From an uncultured Eubacteriales bacterium (GTDB taxonomy: Bacteria > Bacillota > Clostridia > Oscillospirales > CAG-272): DNA of 64,000 nt. This document shows, piece after piece, positions 6,995-14,617 of this stretch (position 1 is its first letter; each line of letters starts with the position of its first letter). The translations under genes and the position numbers were made by a program. The DNA lies in assembly GCA_934433485.1 (NCBI GenBank), contig CAKRZR010000004.1:62001-126000 (forward strand), in the 5' to 3' direction. Below the pieces are notes generated by a model that saw nothing but the letters and a program-made list of their open reading frames with translations, did not search any database and had not been told where the DNA came from.

Positions 6995-9293
6995 GAACCA
7001 GTCGCAAAAGCCGCACAATACCGTAGCCTATTTCCGCTTTTTGCTGAAAAACAACTGGCAGCAGCTTGCCTTATGCGGCGTACTGTGCTTCCTCATTGTG
7101 TTCCTGCCGATTTTACTGAGCACCACAGAGCTTGAAACAAGAGCGGACTATTACGATACGCAGCTCTCCTATGCAGAAACGGTCGCGAAACGGGCGGAAA
7201 CACAGGTGGAAACGCTCGGCGTGCTCTTTGTCCTCACCGCCGGCGTGGTCGGTGTGATCTTTGGCATGACGGCAAACGGCTACACGAACACCAAGCCGTC
7301 GATCCACACCTACTACAGCTACCCTCTGCGCCGTGATACGCTGTTTGTTGCGGAGTGGCTGACACGGGATCTCTATTTTCTGCTCACCGGGACGGTGTTC
7401 TACCTTCTCTCCGCCCTGTATATCGCGTGCCGGCTGACCTTTTCCGTGTCTCTTTTTGCCTGTGCTGCGACATACTTTCTCATCGGTGTGGTCGGCTATC
7501 TGATGGTGTTCCATCTCTTCCAGCTTGCCGCGTCGTTGACTGGGACCGCGTCGTTCCGTTTCTGCATGGCGGGGATCCTCGCGTTTCTGCCGGTAGCGCT
7601 GTACCTGCTGCTTGTCGCGTGTGCGGCGAACGGAATGCCCAATATATATACTACCTATTACCTGAGCGAAGATGTGGTACGCTTTCTCTGCCCGGCGTAT
7701 CTGATGTGGCATACCGCTCTCCAGTTCGCGGATTTCGGCACATGGGGCGGCACGGGATTCATGGCGTTGTACGCACTGGTTTTTGCGGCGATCTCGCTTT
7801 TTTTGCAGATCAAGCGCAAAAGCGAGTTGTCCGGTTCCTCCGTTGTGTGGAAGCCGTTTCAGAATATTGTGAAGTACCTCGTAATCCTTACAAGCGGACT
7901 GTTCGGCGGCTGGCTGATCTCGGCGTTCTTCTCGGCGCGTACGGTTGGCTGGAGCCTGTTCGGTATGCTGTGCGGTCTCGTGCTGTCGTTCCTCTTTATG
8001 AACGTCCTCATTGAGCGTTCCGTCAAAGGTATGTTCCGCGGACTGCCCGGATTTGGTGCAACCTCTCTTGTGACAGTGCTCCTGTACGCGGTGCTGTTCT
8101 TCGATATTTTCGGGTTGAACGGCTTTATGTACGCGGACAACATGGTCTCGCGCGTGGAGATCCTACTCAACACAAACGGCGGCAGAGAATCCGTGACGAT
8201 ATCCGATCCGGAATCCCTGCACGCGCTCCTTTCCGATATTCGCGCGCTGAAATCCTGGTCGTACGGCACGGAATACGAAAGAGCCGCTTTCTACATCGAT
8301 CGGGACAAGAGTGTGAATGGAGAGATCCCATCCATGCTCACGGCGCTTGCCGATTATGACGTGACGGTGTATAACAACTACGACGATAAGACAGCTTCTT
8401 CGATGGCGGAGGGAAGGCTCTATGTTCTGCGCAACGGCGTGCCGCCTGTCGAGGAATTTGGTAGTACCGCGGAATGCCTGTCTACAATGACGGTGTGCTA
8501 TGTTGTGTATCCGAAATTTGGGATTCCGCTTGCCAAACGGGGACAGATCGATATGCTCACCGCGTCCGACGGCTTTGGCGAGGATGTTCAAAACAGTCCG
8601 GAATACCGGACGTATCTCCTGGAGCGTATAGCGTCGATCGAGCCGACGTATTTGCGGACGTGCTACGTTTCCCTTTGCGGGCATATCTATGAAGCAGTGG
8701 AGCCGGAGAACGCGGCGAATCCGCATATCACCGCCCTGTTTGACGCGTATCGTACGGCTGTCGAGAACAATACCATGCACGGCGCCGTCGTTGGGAGAAT
8801 CGTGTTCTGGCAGCAGGAGAACGGAGAAAACCACGCCGTGGAGATGCCGGTGTATTCCGACATGACGGAAGTATGGCAGGCGTTCATCGGCGCCGTAGAC
8901 GCGAACCTGTTCTACATCGAGGATGTGGAGATAAGCGATGGCTATACGGATATAACGGCAAGCTATGAGGAGCTGACGGCAAATTGGCGTAAAAAACGCG
9001 GGCTGACGGACGAGAGTGCGGATTTCGCGGATTATCTCTATCGCTATTTTGATGAAATGCTCGTCGTGGAGGCGGATACCGGCAGATACTGGCGCGTGGA
9101 TGCGGAGGCGGATCGAAAGACAGTGTTGTCCTGTGCGTCGATGATCGGGGATAACGGTCCGGCGGCAATCGGCTTCGGAAGATGCGACAGAGAATACCTT
9201 CTCGTTGCGTATTCCACGGAAAGCGGCGTATATTTCACCGGGCTGCGCGATGGCGAGGTGCCGGACTGTGTGACAGCCGCATTTGGAAAATAA
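6966..9293 (+). CDS. Large ABC transporter permease with extracytoplasmic C-terminal half
   Basis: This 775-residue membrane protein starts at ATG 6966 behind GGAGG, inside the end of the ATPase gene. About ten hydrophobic segments occupy residues 30-385 (ALCGVLCFLIVFLPILL, VLFVLTAGVVGVIFGMTA and others). The remaining about 380 residues are polar, without membrane segments, and probably lie outside the membrane. It is far larger than the YtrC/D permeases of Bacillus, so one polypeptide may do the work of several. I do not recognise the C-terminal domain. A strong terminator follows. Confidence 0.85.
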   Translation: MTLQQTVSAENQSQKPHNTVAYFRFLLKNNWQQLALCGVLCFLIVFLPILLSTTELETRADYYDTQLSYAETVAKRAETQVETLGVLFVLTAGVVGVIFGMTANGYTNTKPSIHTYYSYPLRRDTLFVAEWLTRDLYFLLTGTVFYLLSALYIACRLTFSVSLFACAATYFLIGVVGYLMVFHLFQLAASLTGTASFRFCMAGILAFLPVALYLLLVACAANGMPNIYTTYYLSEDVVRFLCPAYLMWHTALQFADFGTWGGTGFMALYALVFAAISLFLQIKRKSELSGSSVVWKPFQNIVKYLVILTSGLFGGWLISAFFSARTVGWSLFGMLCGLVLSFLFMNVLIERSVKGMFRGLPGFGATSLVTVLLYAVLFFDIFGLNGFMYADNMVSRVEILLNTNGGRESVTISDPESLHALLSDIRALKSWSYGTEYERAAFYIDRDKSVNGEIPSMLTALADYDVTVYNNYDDKTASSMAEGRLYVLRNGVPPVEEFGSTAECLSTMTVCYVVYPKFGIPLAKRGQIDMLTASDGFGEDVQNSPEYRTYLLERIASIEPTYLRTCYVSLCGHIYEAVEPENAANPHITALFDAYRTAVENNTMHGAVVGRIVFWQQENGENHAVEMPVYSDMTEVWQAFIGAVDANLFYIEDVEISDGYTDITASYEELTANWRKKRGLTDESADFADYLYRYFDEMLVVEADTGRYWRVDAEADRKTVLSCASMIGDNGPAAIGFGRCDREYLLVAYSTESGVYFTGLRDGEVPDCVTAAFGK

Positions 9294-9321
9294 GCCACCG
9301 CGGAAGAAAAAGCAAAAAATA

Positions 9322-9369
9322 AAAAAGCCATCCTGTGCCTATGGAAAAAGCGGCGCGGGATGGCTTTTT
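9322..9369. terminator. Bidirectional terminator between the permease and the DUF378 gene
   Basis: AAAAAGCCATCC (9322-9333) pairs with GGATGGCTTTTT (9358-9369). The A and T runs on either side let it serve the rightward ABC operon and the leftward DUF378 gene. Confidence 0.85.
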
Positions 9370-9377
9370 GAACGGCG

Positions 9378-9590
9378 TCAATCCATGTCGGTCTGCCGCT
9401 CTCTTGCGCGGAACAACAGGGAAATGCACCAGATTCCGGCAAGGGCGACCACGGTGTAAATGAGACGTGCCCAAAGGGAATCCTGACCGCCGCAGATCCA
9501 GGAGACCAGGTCAAACTGAAACAATCCGATGGAACCCCAGTTCAGCGCGCCGATGATCACAAGAATCAGAGAAATGCGATCCATTACCAT
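9378..9590 (-). CDS. DUF378 family small membrane protein
   Basis: The start is ATG 9590 (MVMDRISLILVIIGALNWGS) after GAAAGGAAG, giving 70 residues. It has two membrane segments, and the LVIIGALNWGSIGLF motif in the first is diagnostic for DUF378 (Bacillus YuzA). No role is established. It is a single-gene unit ending at the shared terminator. Confidence 0.85.
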   Translation of the reverse strand: MVMDRISLILVIIGALNWGSIGLFQFDLVSWICGGQDSLWARLIYTVVALAGIWCISLLFRARERQTDMD

Positions 9591-9736
9591 ATACGCGTAC
9601 TTCCTTTCTGTAAATCTACCTGTAGTATGCCCGTGCCGCGCAAAATTATACGTAAAAAACGCCGTTCGCCGCATAAGGGCACGCAAGACAGCATAGGGAT
9701 GAAATACAAAGCTTTATTTCCATAGGAGGAGGGCAT

Positions 9737-10417
9737 ATGCTGTCGTTCCTGCTGTCGCTTCTTGCCGGGCTGTCGTTTACGATTCTGTCCGCCGCGCCGC
9801 AGAAGCAGTTTCCGGAGCCGCTTGGAAAGGACGAAGAGGAGGCTATGTTCCGAAAATATAAAGAGTATGGCGACATGGCGGCAAGGGAGAAGCTTATCTG
9901 CCACAATCTGCGGCTGGTTGCGCACGTCGTCCGGAAATACTACGCCGCAAGTTCATGTCAGGAGGATCTTTTGTCCATCGGTTCCATAGGACTGATCAAG
10001 GCGATCGATACGTTTAATCCCGAAAACGGCGCGCGATTTGCTACCTACAGCGCAAAGTGTATCCAGAATGAAATCCTCATGTATTTTCGTTCACAAAACA
10101 AATTTCAGCGTGAGGTGTCCATCCACGAAACGATTGATACCGACCGAGACGGCAATCCGCTGACCTATATGGATATCATTCAGTGCGATGACACCATCGC
10201 GGACGATATTGACACACGCATGAAATTGTCCAAGGCGGGCGAATATATCATGCGACAGCTGGACGAGAGGGAGAGGGAGATCATCATCCTGCGCTACGGA
10301 CTCGGCAGAGAGCGCGCGAAAACGCAAAGAGAGGTGGCGGACAGACTCGGGATTTCGCGTTCCTACGTCAGTAGAATCGAAAAAGCCGCGCTTGAGAAAA
10401 TCCGTCGTGCCCTGTAG
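9737..10417 (+). CDS. sigK: Sporulation sigma factor SigK
   Basis: The 226-residue protein starts after AGGAGG. It opens with a hydrophobic pro-sequence (MLSFLLSLLAGLSFTILSAA), which in pro-sigma-K is removed by SpoIVFB before late mother-cell transcription, followed by FPEPLGKDEEEAMFRKYKEY as in known SigK. Region 2 has DLLSIGSIGLIKAIDTFNP and region 4 QREVADRLGISRSYVSRIEK. The gene is a single reading frame, so no skin element interrupts it here. It marks the organism as an endospore former. Confidence 0.93.
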   Translation: MLSFLLSLLAGLSFTILSAAPQKQFPEPLGKDEEEAMFRKYKEYGDMAAREKLICHNLRLVAHVVRKYYAASSCQEDLLSIGSIGLIKAIDTFNPENGARFATYSAKCIQNEILMYFRSQNKFQREVSIHETIDTDRDGNPLTYMDIIQCDDTIADDIDTRMKLSKAGEYIMRQLDEREREIIILRYGLGRERAKTQREVADRLGISRSYVSRIEKAALEKIRRAL

Positions 10418-10450
10418 CAAGAATTTTTCATCTTTTTTACGGGAAACCTA

Positions 10451-10479
10451 TTGACAAAACGACTTCGGTGTAGTATAAT
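10451..10479 (+). promoter_or_regulatory. Promoter of infC-rpmI-rplT
   Basis: TTGACA (10451-10456) and TATAAT (10474-10479) have a 17-bp spacer. The transcript has a leader of about 140 nt before infC. Confidence 0.85.
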
Positions 10480-10485
10480 AACCGA

Positions 10486-10620
10486 GGATAAAAAAGCAGA
10501 ACATACTCCGTTCTCACCGTCCGACGCAAGTTGTCCGGTTCATAGAAGCGACCGCTTTGTCGGTTTGTTTTCGTGCGGGGATATGTTTCCGGCACGTTTT
10601 TTGTTATTTAAACGGGGGTG
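10486..10620 (+). promoter_or_regulatory. Structured infC leader with attenuator (probable L20 leader)
   Basis: In the leader CGTGC (10572-10576) pairs with GCACG (10592-10596), extended by an inner stem, and is followed by TTTTTT (10597-10602), an intrinsic terminator ahead of the start codon. Upstream GC-rich repeats (10529-10565) could form a competing fold. In low-GC Gram-positives this operon is controlled by L20 binding to such a leader (Rfam L20_leader). That the same applies here is inference from position and structure. Confidence 0.55.
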
Positions 10621-10627
10621 CATAGTT

Positions 10628-11161
10628 ATTAGCGCAAAAGAACTGTATATCAACGACGACATCAGAGCGAGAGAAGTGCGCATGCTGGACGAAAACAACG
10701 GTCAGCTGGGCATTATGAGTCTGAATGACGCCAAAACCTACGCCTACGACCGTGGTCTTGATCTGGTACTGATCGCTCCGACTGCCACGCCGCCGGTATG
10801 CCGTGCAATGGATTATGGCAAATACCGGTATGAGCAGGACAAAAAGGAAAAGGAAGCGAAGAAAAAGCAGCAGATCGTGGAGATCAAGGAGGTGCAGCTC
10901 TCCTGCCGCATCGACGACCATGACTTTGAGACAAAGGTCGGTCACGCTACGCGGTTCCTGAAGGAAGGCAACAAGGTGCGCGTCAAGCTGAGATTCAAGG
11001 GCAGAGAGATCGTTCACCAGGAGCTTGGCCTGGAAGTGCTGAATCGGTTTGCAGCTGCCTGCTCCGAATACGGCGCCGTGGATAAGAAGCCCGTATTGGA
11101 AGGCAAACAGCTTACCATGTTCATTGCTCCGTCAGGTTCCGATAAGCAATCTGCCAAATAA
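10628..11161 (+). CDS. infC: Translation initiation factor IF-3 (ATT start)
   Basis: The 177-residue IF-3 starts at a non-AUG codon: ATT at 10628 follows GGGGGTG by 7 nt and opens the family N-terminus (SAKELYINDDIRAREVRMLD). There is no ATG, GTG or TTG at the right place. An AUU start is the classic feature by which IF-3 limits its own synthesis. The linker is rich in Lys (YEQDKKEKEAKKKQQ) and the C-domain has FLKEGNKVRVKLRFKGREI. It prevents premature 50S joining and proofreads the start codon. rpmI and rplT follow. Confidence 0.95.
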   Translation: MSAKELYINDDIRAREVRMLDENNGQLGIMSLNDAKTYAYDRGLDLVLIAPTATPPVCRAMDYGKYRYEQDKKEKEAKKKQQIVEIKEVQLSCRIDDHDFETKVGHATRFLKEGNKVRVKLRFKGREIVHQELGLEVLNRFAAACSEYGAVDKKPVLEGKQLTMFIAPSGSDKQSAK

Positions 11162-11242
11162 TTGGGCGTACAGTCGCCGCAAGTGCCGCCGGACGCAAAA
11201 TGCGCACCGGAAATCCGCAGTTGAAGTTCATACTCTAAGAAA

Positions 11243-11298
11243 GCACTGGTCACACAAAGTGCCTGTGCGCGATCCGCGGATACGGATTTTCGCACAGG
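11243..11298 (+). promoter_or_regulatory. Two hairpins between infC and rpmI
   Basis: GCACT (11243-11247) pairs with AGTGC (11258-11262). CCTGTGCG (11262-11269) pairs with CGCACAGG (11291-11298), and its loop adds GATCCG/CGGATT. The two stems share one base, so they may be mutually exclusive. No T run follows, which argues against termination. A ribosomal-protein binding site or an RNA processing site is possible. Confidence 0.4.
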
Positions 11299-11343
11299 AC
11301 GATAGGGAATCAGCAGCTTTCTAAATCGAAAGGATACGAAAAA

Positions 11344-11541
11344 ATGGGAAAGATCAAGACACACAGAGCTTCTTGCAAAAGATATGCTGTAACCGGTACC
11401 GGTAAAGTAAAGGTTTTCCATTCCGATCATCGTCATAACCTCGGTCAGAAGACCCAGAAGAGAAAGAGACATCTCCGCTCCAGCCAGATCCTCAGTCCGG
11501 CCATGACCGCTACCGTGAAGAGACTCATCGGTAAGGACTGA
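11344..11541 (+). CDS. rpmI: 50S ribosomal protein L35
   Basis: A 65-residue basic protein with the L35 pattern MGKIKTHRASCKRYAVTGTG, a central RRHNL-like segment (DHRHNLGQKTQKRKRHLR) and end VKRLIGKD. Its Shine-Dalgarno is GAAAGGA. It lies between infC and rplT as in most bacteria, after a longer than usual 182-bp gap that carries two hairpins. Confidence 0.97.
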   Translation: MGKIKTHRASCKRYAVTGTGKVKVFHSDHRHNLGQKTQKRKRHLRSSQILSPAMTATVKRLIGKD

Positions 11542-11588
11542 GAAACAAGAACGACAGAGATACGAGACGATAGAAAGGATCGAAGAAA

Positions 11589-11942
11589 ATGGCAAGAATT
11601 AAGGGCGCGCTGATGACGCGTAAAAGAAGAAATAAGGTTCTGAAGGCTGCTAAGGGTTACTGGGGTTCTAAGAGCAAGCACTTTAAGATGGCGAAGCAGG
11701 CCGTCATGAAGAGCGGCAACTACGCATATATCGGCAGAAAGCAGAAGAAGAGAGAATTTCGTCAGCTCTGGATTGCCCGTATTTCCGCGCAGGCAAAGGT
11801 GAACGGCATGAACTATTCTCAGCTGATGCACGGTCTGAAGAAGGCGGGCATCAACCTGAACAGAAAAATGCTGGCTGAAATCGCCGTTGCCGATAAGGAA
11901 GCATTTGCTGCAATCGTTGCTAAGGCAAAGGCTGCTCTCTAA
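11589..11942 (+). CDS. rplT: 50S ribosomal protein L20
   Basis: The 117-residue protein is a full-length L20: ARIKGALMTRKRRNKVLKAA, then GYWGSKSKHFK and QLWIARISAQAKVNGMNYSQ. It is needed early in 50S assembly and, in related species, represses this operon through the leader. It starts after GAAAGGA and a terminator follows. Confidence 0.97.
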   Translation: MARIKGALMTRKRRNKVLKAAKGYWGSKSKHFKMAKQAVMKSGNYAYIGRKQKKREFRQLWIARISAQAKVNGMNYSQLMHGLKKAGINLNRKMLAEIAVADKEAFAAIVAKAKAAL

Positions 11943-11959
11943 TCGAACATAAGCAAATT

Positions 11960-11995
11960 GGGCGTTGCGGCTTTCTTGTAACGCCCATTTCTTAT
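11960..11995 (+). terminator. Terminator of infC-rpmI-rplT
   Basis: GGGCGTT (11960-11966) pairs with AACGCCC (11980-11986), followed by a T-rich tract. Confidence 0.75.
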
Positions 11996-12043
11996 TTTGC
12001 ACACAGCAAATGCTGAAAATGCGCTGAACAGCTTGCGTATGCG

Positions 12044-12925
12044 ATGAAAATTGTATATCGCATAGATCGATCGGACAATGGACAATTACACATGACAAAA
12101 GAACTGTTTATCGACCGCTATCAGGCGGAATACTGGAAATCCAGAACCGGCGCAACGGTTATGAAGCTGTCGAAGCTTGGTGACGCAAAATATCGCAGAG
12201 AAACGGGGCTGTATCTGGCGGAAGGAATCAAACTGACGGAGGAAGCGCTCCGGCATAGCCATGTACAGACCGTTGTGGTCTCTGAGGAGGCGCTGACCGG
12301 TGCGAATACCGGCGCGATTCTAACACTCACCGACGGCGCGAAAAACGCGGGATGCGCCATTGCGCTTGCGTCCGCAGAGGCTTTTTCAAAGATTTCCACC
12401 GAAAACGCGCCGCAGGGAATTCTTGCCGTGCTGCCGGTACCGGAGCGTTGCGTACCGATATTCGCGGAAAACGGGCGGTATTTATTGCTGGATACGATTC
12501 AGGATCCCGGCAATCTCGGCACCATTCTCCGTTCTGCGTCCGCGTTTGGCGTCACCGGGGTTGTCACCTGCGGCTGCGCGGATCTCACCTCTCCGAAAAC
12601 GGTACGCGCCTCGATGGGTGCTGTGTTCCGTGTGCCGGTTTGGAGCGTGGAGTCATTGGCGGATGCTGTGCAAACCCTGCGCGGAAAGCATCGTGTACTG
12701 GCTGCGGCGCTTTCGGAAAATTGTCTCTGTGTCGGTCAGACTCCGCTTATGCCAAACGACTGCGTAGTCATCGGTAATGAGGGGCACGGCATCGCACCGG
12801 AGATCATCGCGGCTTGCTCGGATGTGATCCGCATTCCCATGACCGGCGAAACAGAGAGCCTGAACGCCTCCATCGCAGCGTCGATTTTGCTGTGGGAATA
12901 CATGCGTACGTTCCCACAAACGTAA
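12044..12925 (+). CDS. TrmH/SpoU family RNA 2'-O-methyltransferase
   Basis: The protein has an N-terminal substrate-binding domain and a C-terminal SPOUT fold with all three motifs: 1 LLDTIQDPGNLGTILRSASA, 2 VVIGNEGHGI, 3 PMTGETESLNASIAASILLW. SpoU enzymes use SAM to methylate a ribose in tRNA or rRNA; the exact target is not predictable. The start is uncertain. ATG 12044 gives 293 residues; ATG 12161 (MKLSKLGDAKYRRETG) fits the usual family N-terminus better, but neither has a clear Shine-Dalgarno. It follows rplT as in many Clostridia. Confidence 0.88.
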   Translation: MKIVYRIDRSDNGQLHMTKELFIDRYQAEYWKSRTGATVMKLSKLGDAKYRRETGLYLAEGIKLTEEALRHSHVQTVVVSEEALTGANTGAILTLTDGAKNAGCAIALASAEAFSKISTENAPQGILAVLPVPERCVPIFAENGRYLLLDTIQDPGNLGTILRSASAFGVTGVVTCGCADLTSPKTVRASMGAVFRVPVWSVESLADAVQTLRGKHRVLAAALSENCLCVGQTPLMPNDCVVIGNEGHGIAPEIIAACSDVIRIPMTGETESLNASIAASILLWEYMRTFPQT

Positions 12926-13018
12926 TGTGTAATATTATATAGAAATAACGCAAGGTTCCTGCATCACCCTATCGGAAACACGCAAAAACGGAAACGAAGC
13001 AATGGGAGGCAGACGGAT

Positions 13019-14554
13019 ATGCAAACGACAGACATCACAAAGCTCTATTGGATATGGCTGGCGGAAGGACTCGGACAAGGCAGCAGATTGGCGGCAAAGC
13101 TCTTGGAGGAGTATGAAGATGCCAAGGCGATTTACGAAGCGAAGGACGCGGATCTCCGCCTGTTCCGTTCGTGGCGCGACAACGATCTTCTGCAGTTTAC
13201 GCAGCTTCTCAAAAACAGAGAGCTGCAGCGCGCCACGGAGATTTTGAACCAGTGCCGGAAAAACGCGATCGAGGTGCTCACCTACGACGATCCCGCGTTT
13301 CCACCCAGTCTGCGCGCGCTGTCGAACCCACCGCTTGTCCTGTACTATCGCGGTATGCTGCCCGATACCGTTTCAAACTGTACCATCGGCGTTGTCGGCA
13401 CACGCACCATGACCGATTACGGCAGAGATATGGCGTATTCGATCGGCGCAGGTCTGGCGTCCGGCGGTGCGATTGTGGTCAGCGGTCTGGCACTCGGTGC
13501 GGACAGCATGGCAATGGCAGGCGCCATGGACGCTTGCGGCGTGACTGTCGGTGTGCTCGGCTGCGGTGTGGATGTTGTGTATCCGCCATCGCACAGACCG
13601 CTATACGAACAGGTTCTCGCGCGCGGCGGCTGTATTCTCAGCGAATACCCGCCGCTGGCACGTCCAATCGGCTTCCATTTTCCCATTCGCAATCGGATCA
13701 TCAGCGGCTTATCGGACGGTGTTGTCGTCGTGGAGGCGGACAGCAAGAGCGGCGCGCTCATCACCGCCAGACATGCCGTGTATCAGGGAAAGACGCTGTT
13801 TGCCGTGCCCGGTCAGGTCGGGGTGAAAACGGCGGAGGGACCGAACGCCCTGCTGCGCGACGGTGCGCTGCCTGTGCTGTCTGCTGCCGATATTTTAGAA
13901 GAGTTCGCGTTTCCGTATGCAAAAACCGTGCATCCCGAAAAGGCGGCGCAGTTTGCCGCAAAATGGAACGGCTCCGATCGTGCCAGGGAGGCGATGGAAC
14001 GGGATCAAATCGGCGTGCGCGGCAAGGACACCTATTACGGCAAGCAGACCTACGGCGGCAGAAATCCCGCGAAGGAGCCGACAGTTCCGCCACAGACCGT
14101 GCCGGTCGAACCGCCGGACAATACGGAAGAGCCGGTGGAGGCACATGTACAGCCAGCGACTGGGTCGCGTGGAATTGCCGGATGGTTCCGTCGCGGCGAT
14201 GAAACAAAAAACACGTCGAAAAACGCGTCAAAGGGCGTATCCGGTAGACAAAAGGGAGCCACCGTCGAGTCGGAAAAGAAAAAATCGGAGAAAAAATCGG
14301 CTTCCGCAAAAAAAATTGACTTAAAATCTCTTGATGAAGCGGAACGTAAGGTATATAATACTATGAAGCCGAACGTCCCGATGGCAGCGGATGAGCTGGT
14401 ACGTGACGATCTGCCGATCAGCCATGTTCTCGCGGCATTGACGATGCTTGAGATGATCGGCGCGGTAGAAGCGGGAAAAGGCGGCTATTACATGCGCACC
14501 GATCCGGACGACGCGCCGGGCAGACTGGTAGAGGACGGGGAGCTGGAATCGTAG
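13019..14554 (+). CDS. dprA: DNA processing protein DprA with long linker
   Basis: A 511-residue DprA starting after GGGAGG. The Rossmann core has IGVVGTRTMTDYGRDMAYSI, VVSGLALGADSMA, VGVLGCGVDVVYPP, GFHFPIRNRIISGLSDGVVV and SKSGALITARHAVYQGK. DprA loads RecA onto incoming single-stranded DNA during transformation. Residues about 310-430 form a low-complexity Lys/Glu/Pro-rich linker that is longer than usual. The C-terminal winged helix (EAERKVYNTMKPNVPMAADE) is present. topA follows 63 bp later, a conserved order. Confidence 0.94.
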   Translation: MQTTDITKLYWIWLAEGLGQGSRLAAKLLEEYEDAKAIYEAKDADLRLFRSWRDNDLLQFTQLLKNRELQRATEILNQCRKNAIEVLTYDDPAFPPSLRALSNPPLVLYYRGMLPDTVSNCTIGVVGTRTMTDYGRDMAYSIGAGLASGGAIVVSGLALGADSMAMAGAMDACGVTVGVLGCGVDVVYPPSHRPLYEQVLARGGCILSEYPPLARPIGFHFPIRNRIISGLSDGVVVVEADSKSGALITARHAVYQGKTLFAVPGQVGVKTAEGPNALLRDGALPVLSAADILEEFAFPYAKTVHPEKAAQFAAKWNGSDRAREAMERDQIGVRGKDTYYGKQTYGGRNPAKEPTVPPQTVPVEPPDNTEEPVEAHVQPATGSRGIAGWFRRGDETKNTSKNASKGVSGRQKGATVESEKKKSEKKSASAKKIDLKSLDEAERKVYNTMKPNVPMAADELVRDDLPISHVLAALTMLEMIGAVEAGKGGYYMRTDPDDAPGRLVEDGELES

Positions 14555-14617
14555 CCTGTGTCCGCACGGTGCCGTAAATCGATTCTACGGAGTACTTTAA
14601 GAATAGGAAAGCAGAGT

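Noticed and set aside
9737..10417. Interruption of sigK by a skin-like element
   Set aside because: The gene is a single complete frame.
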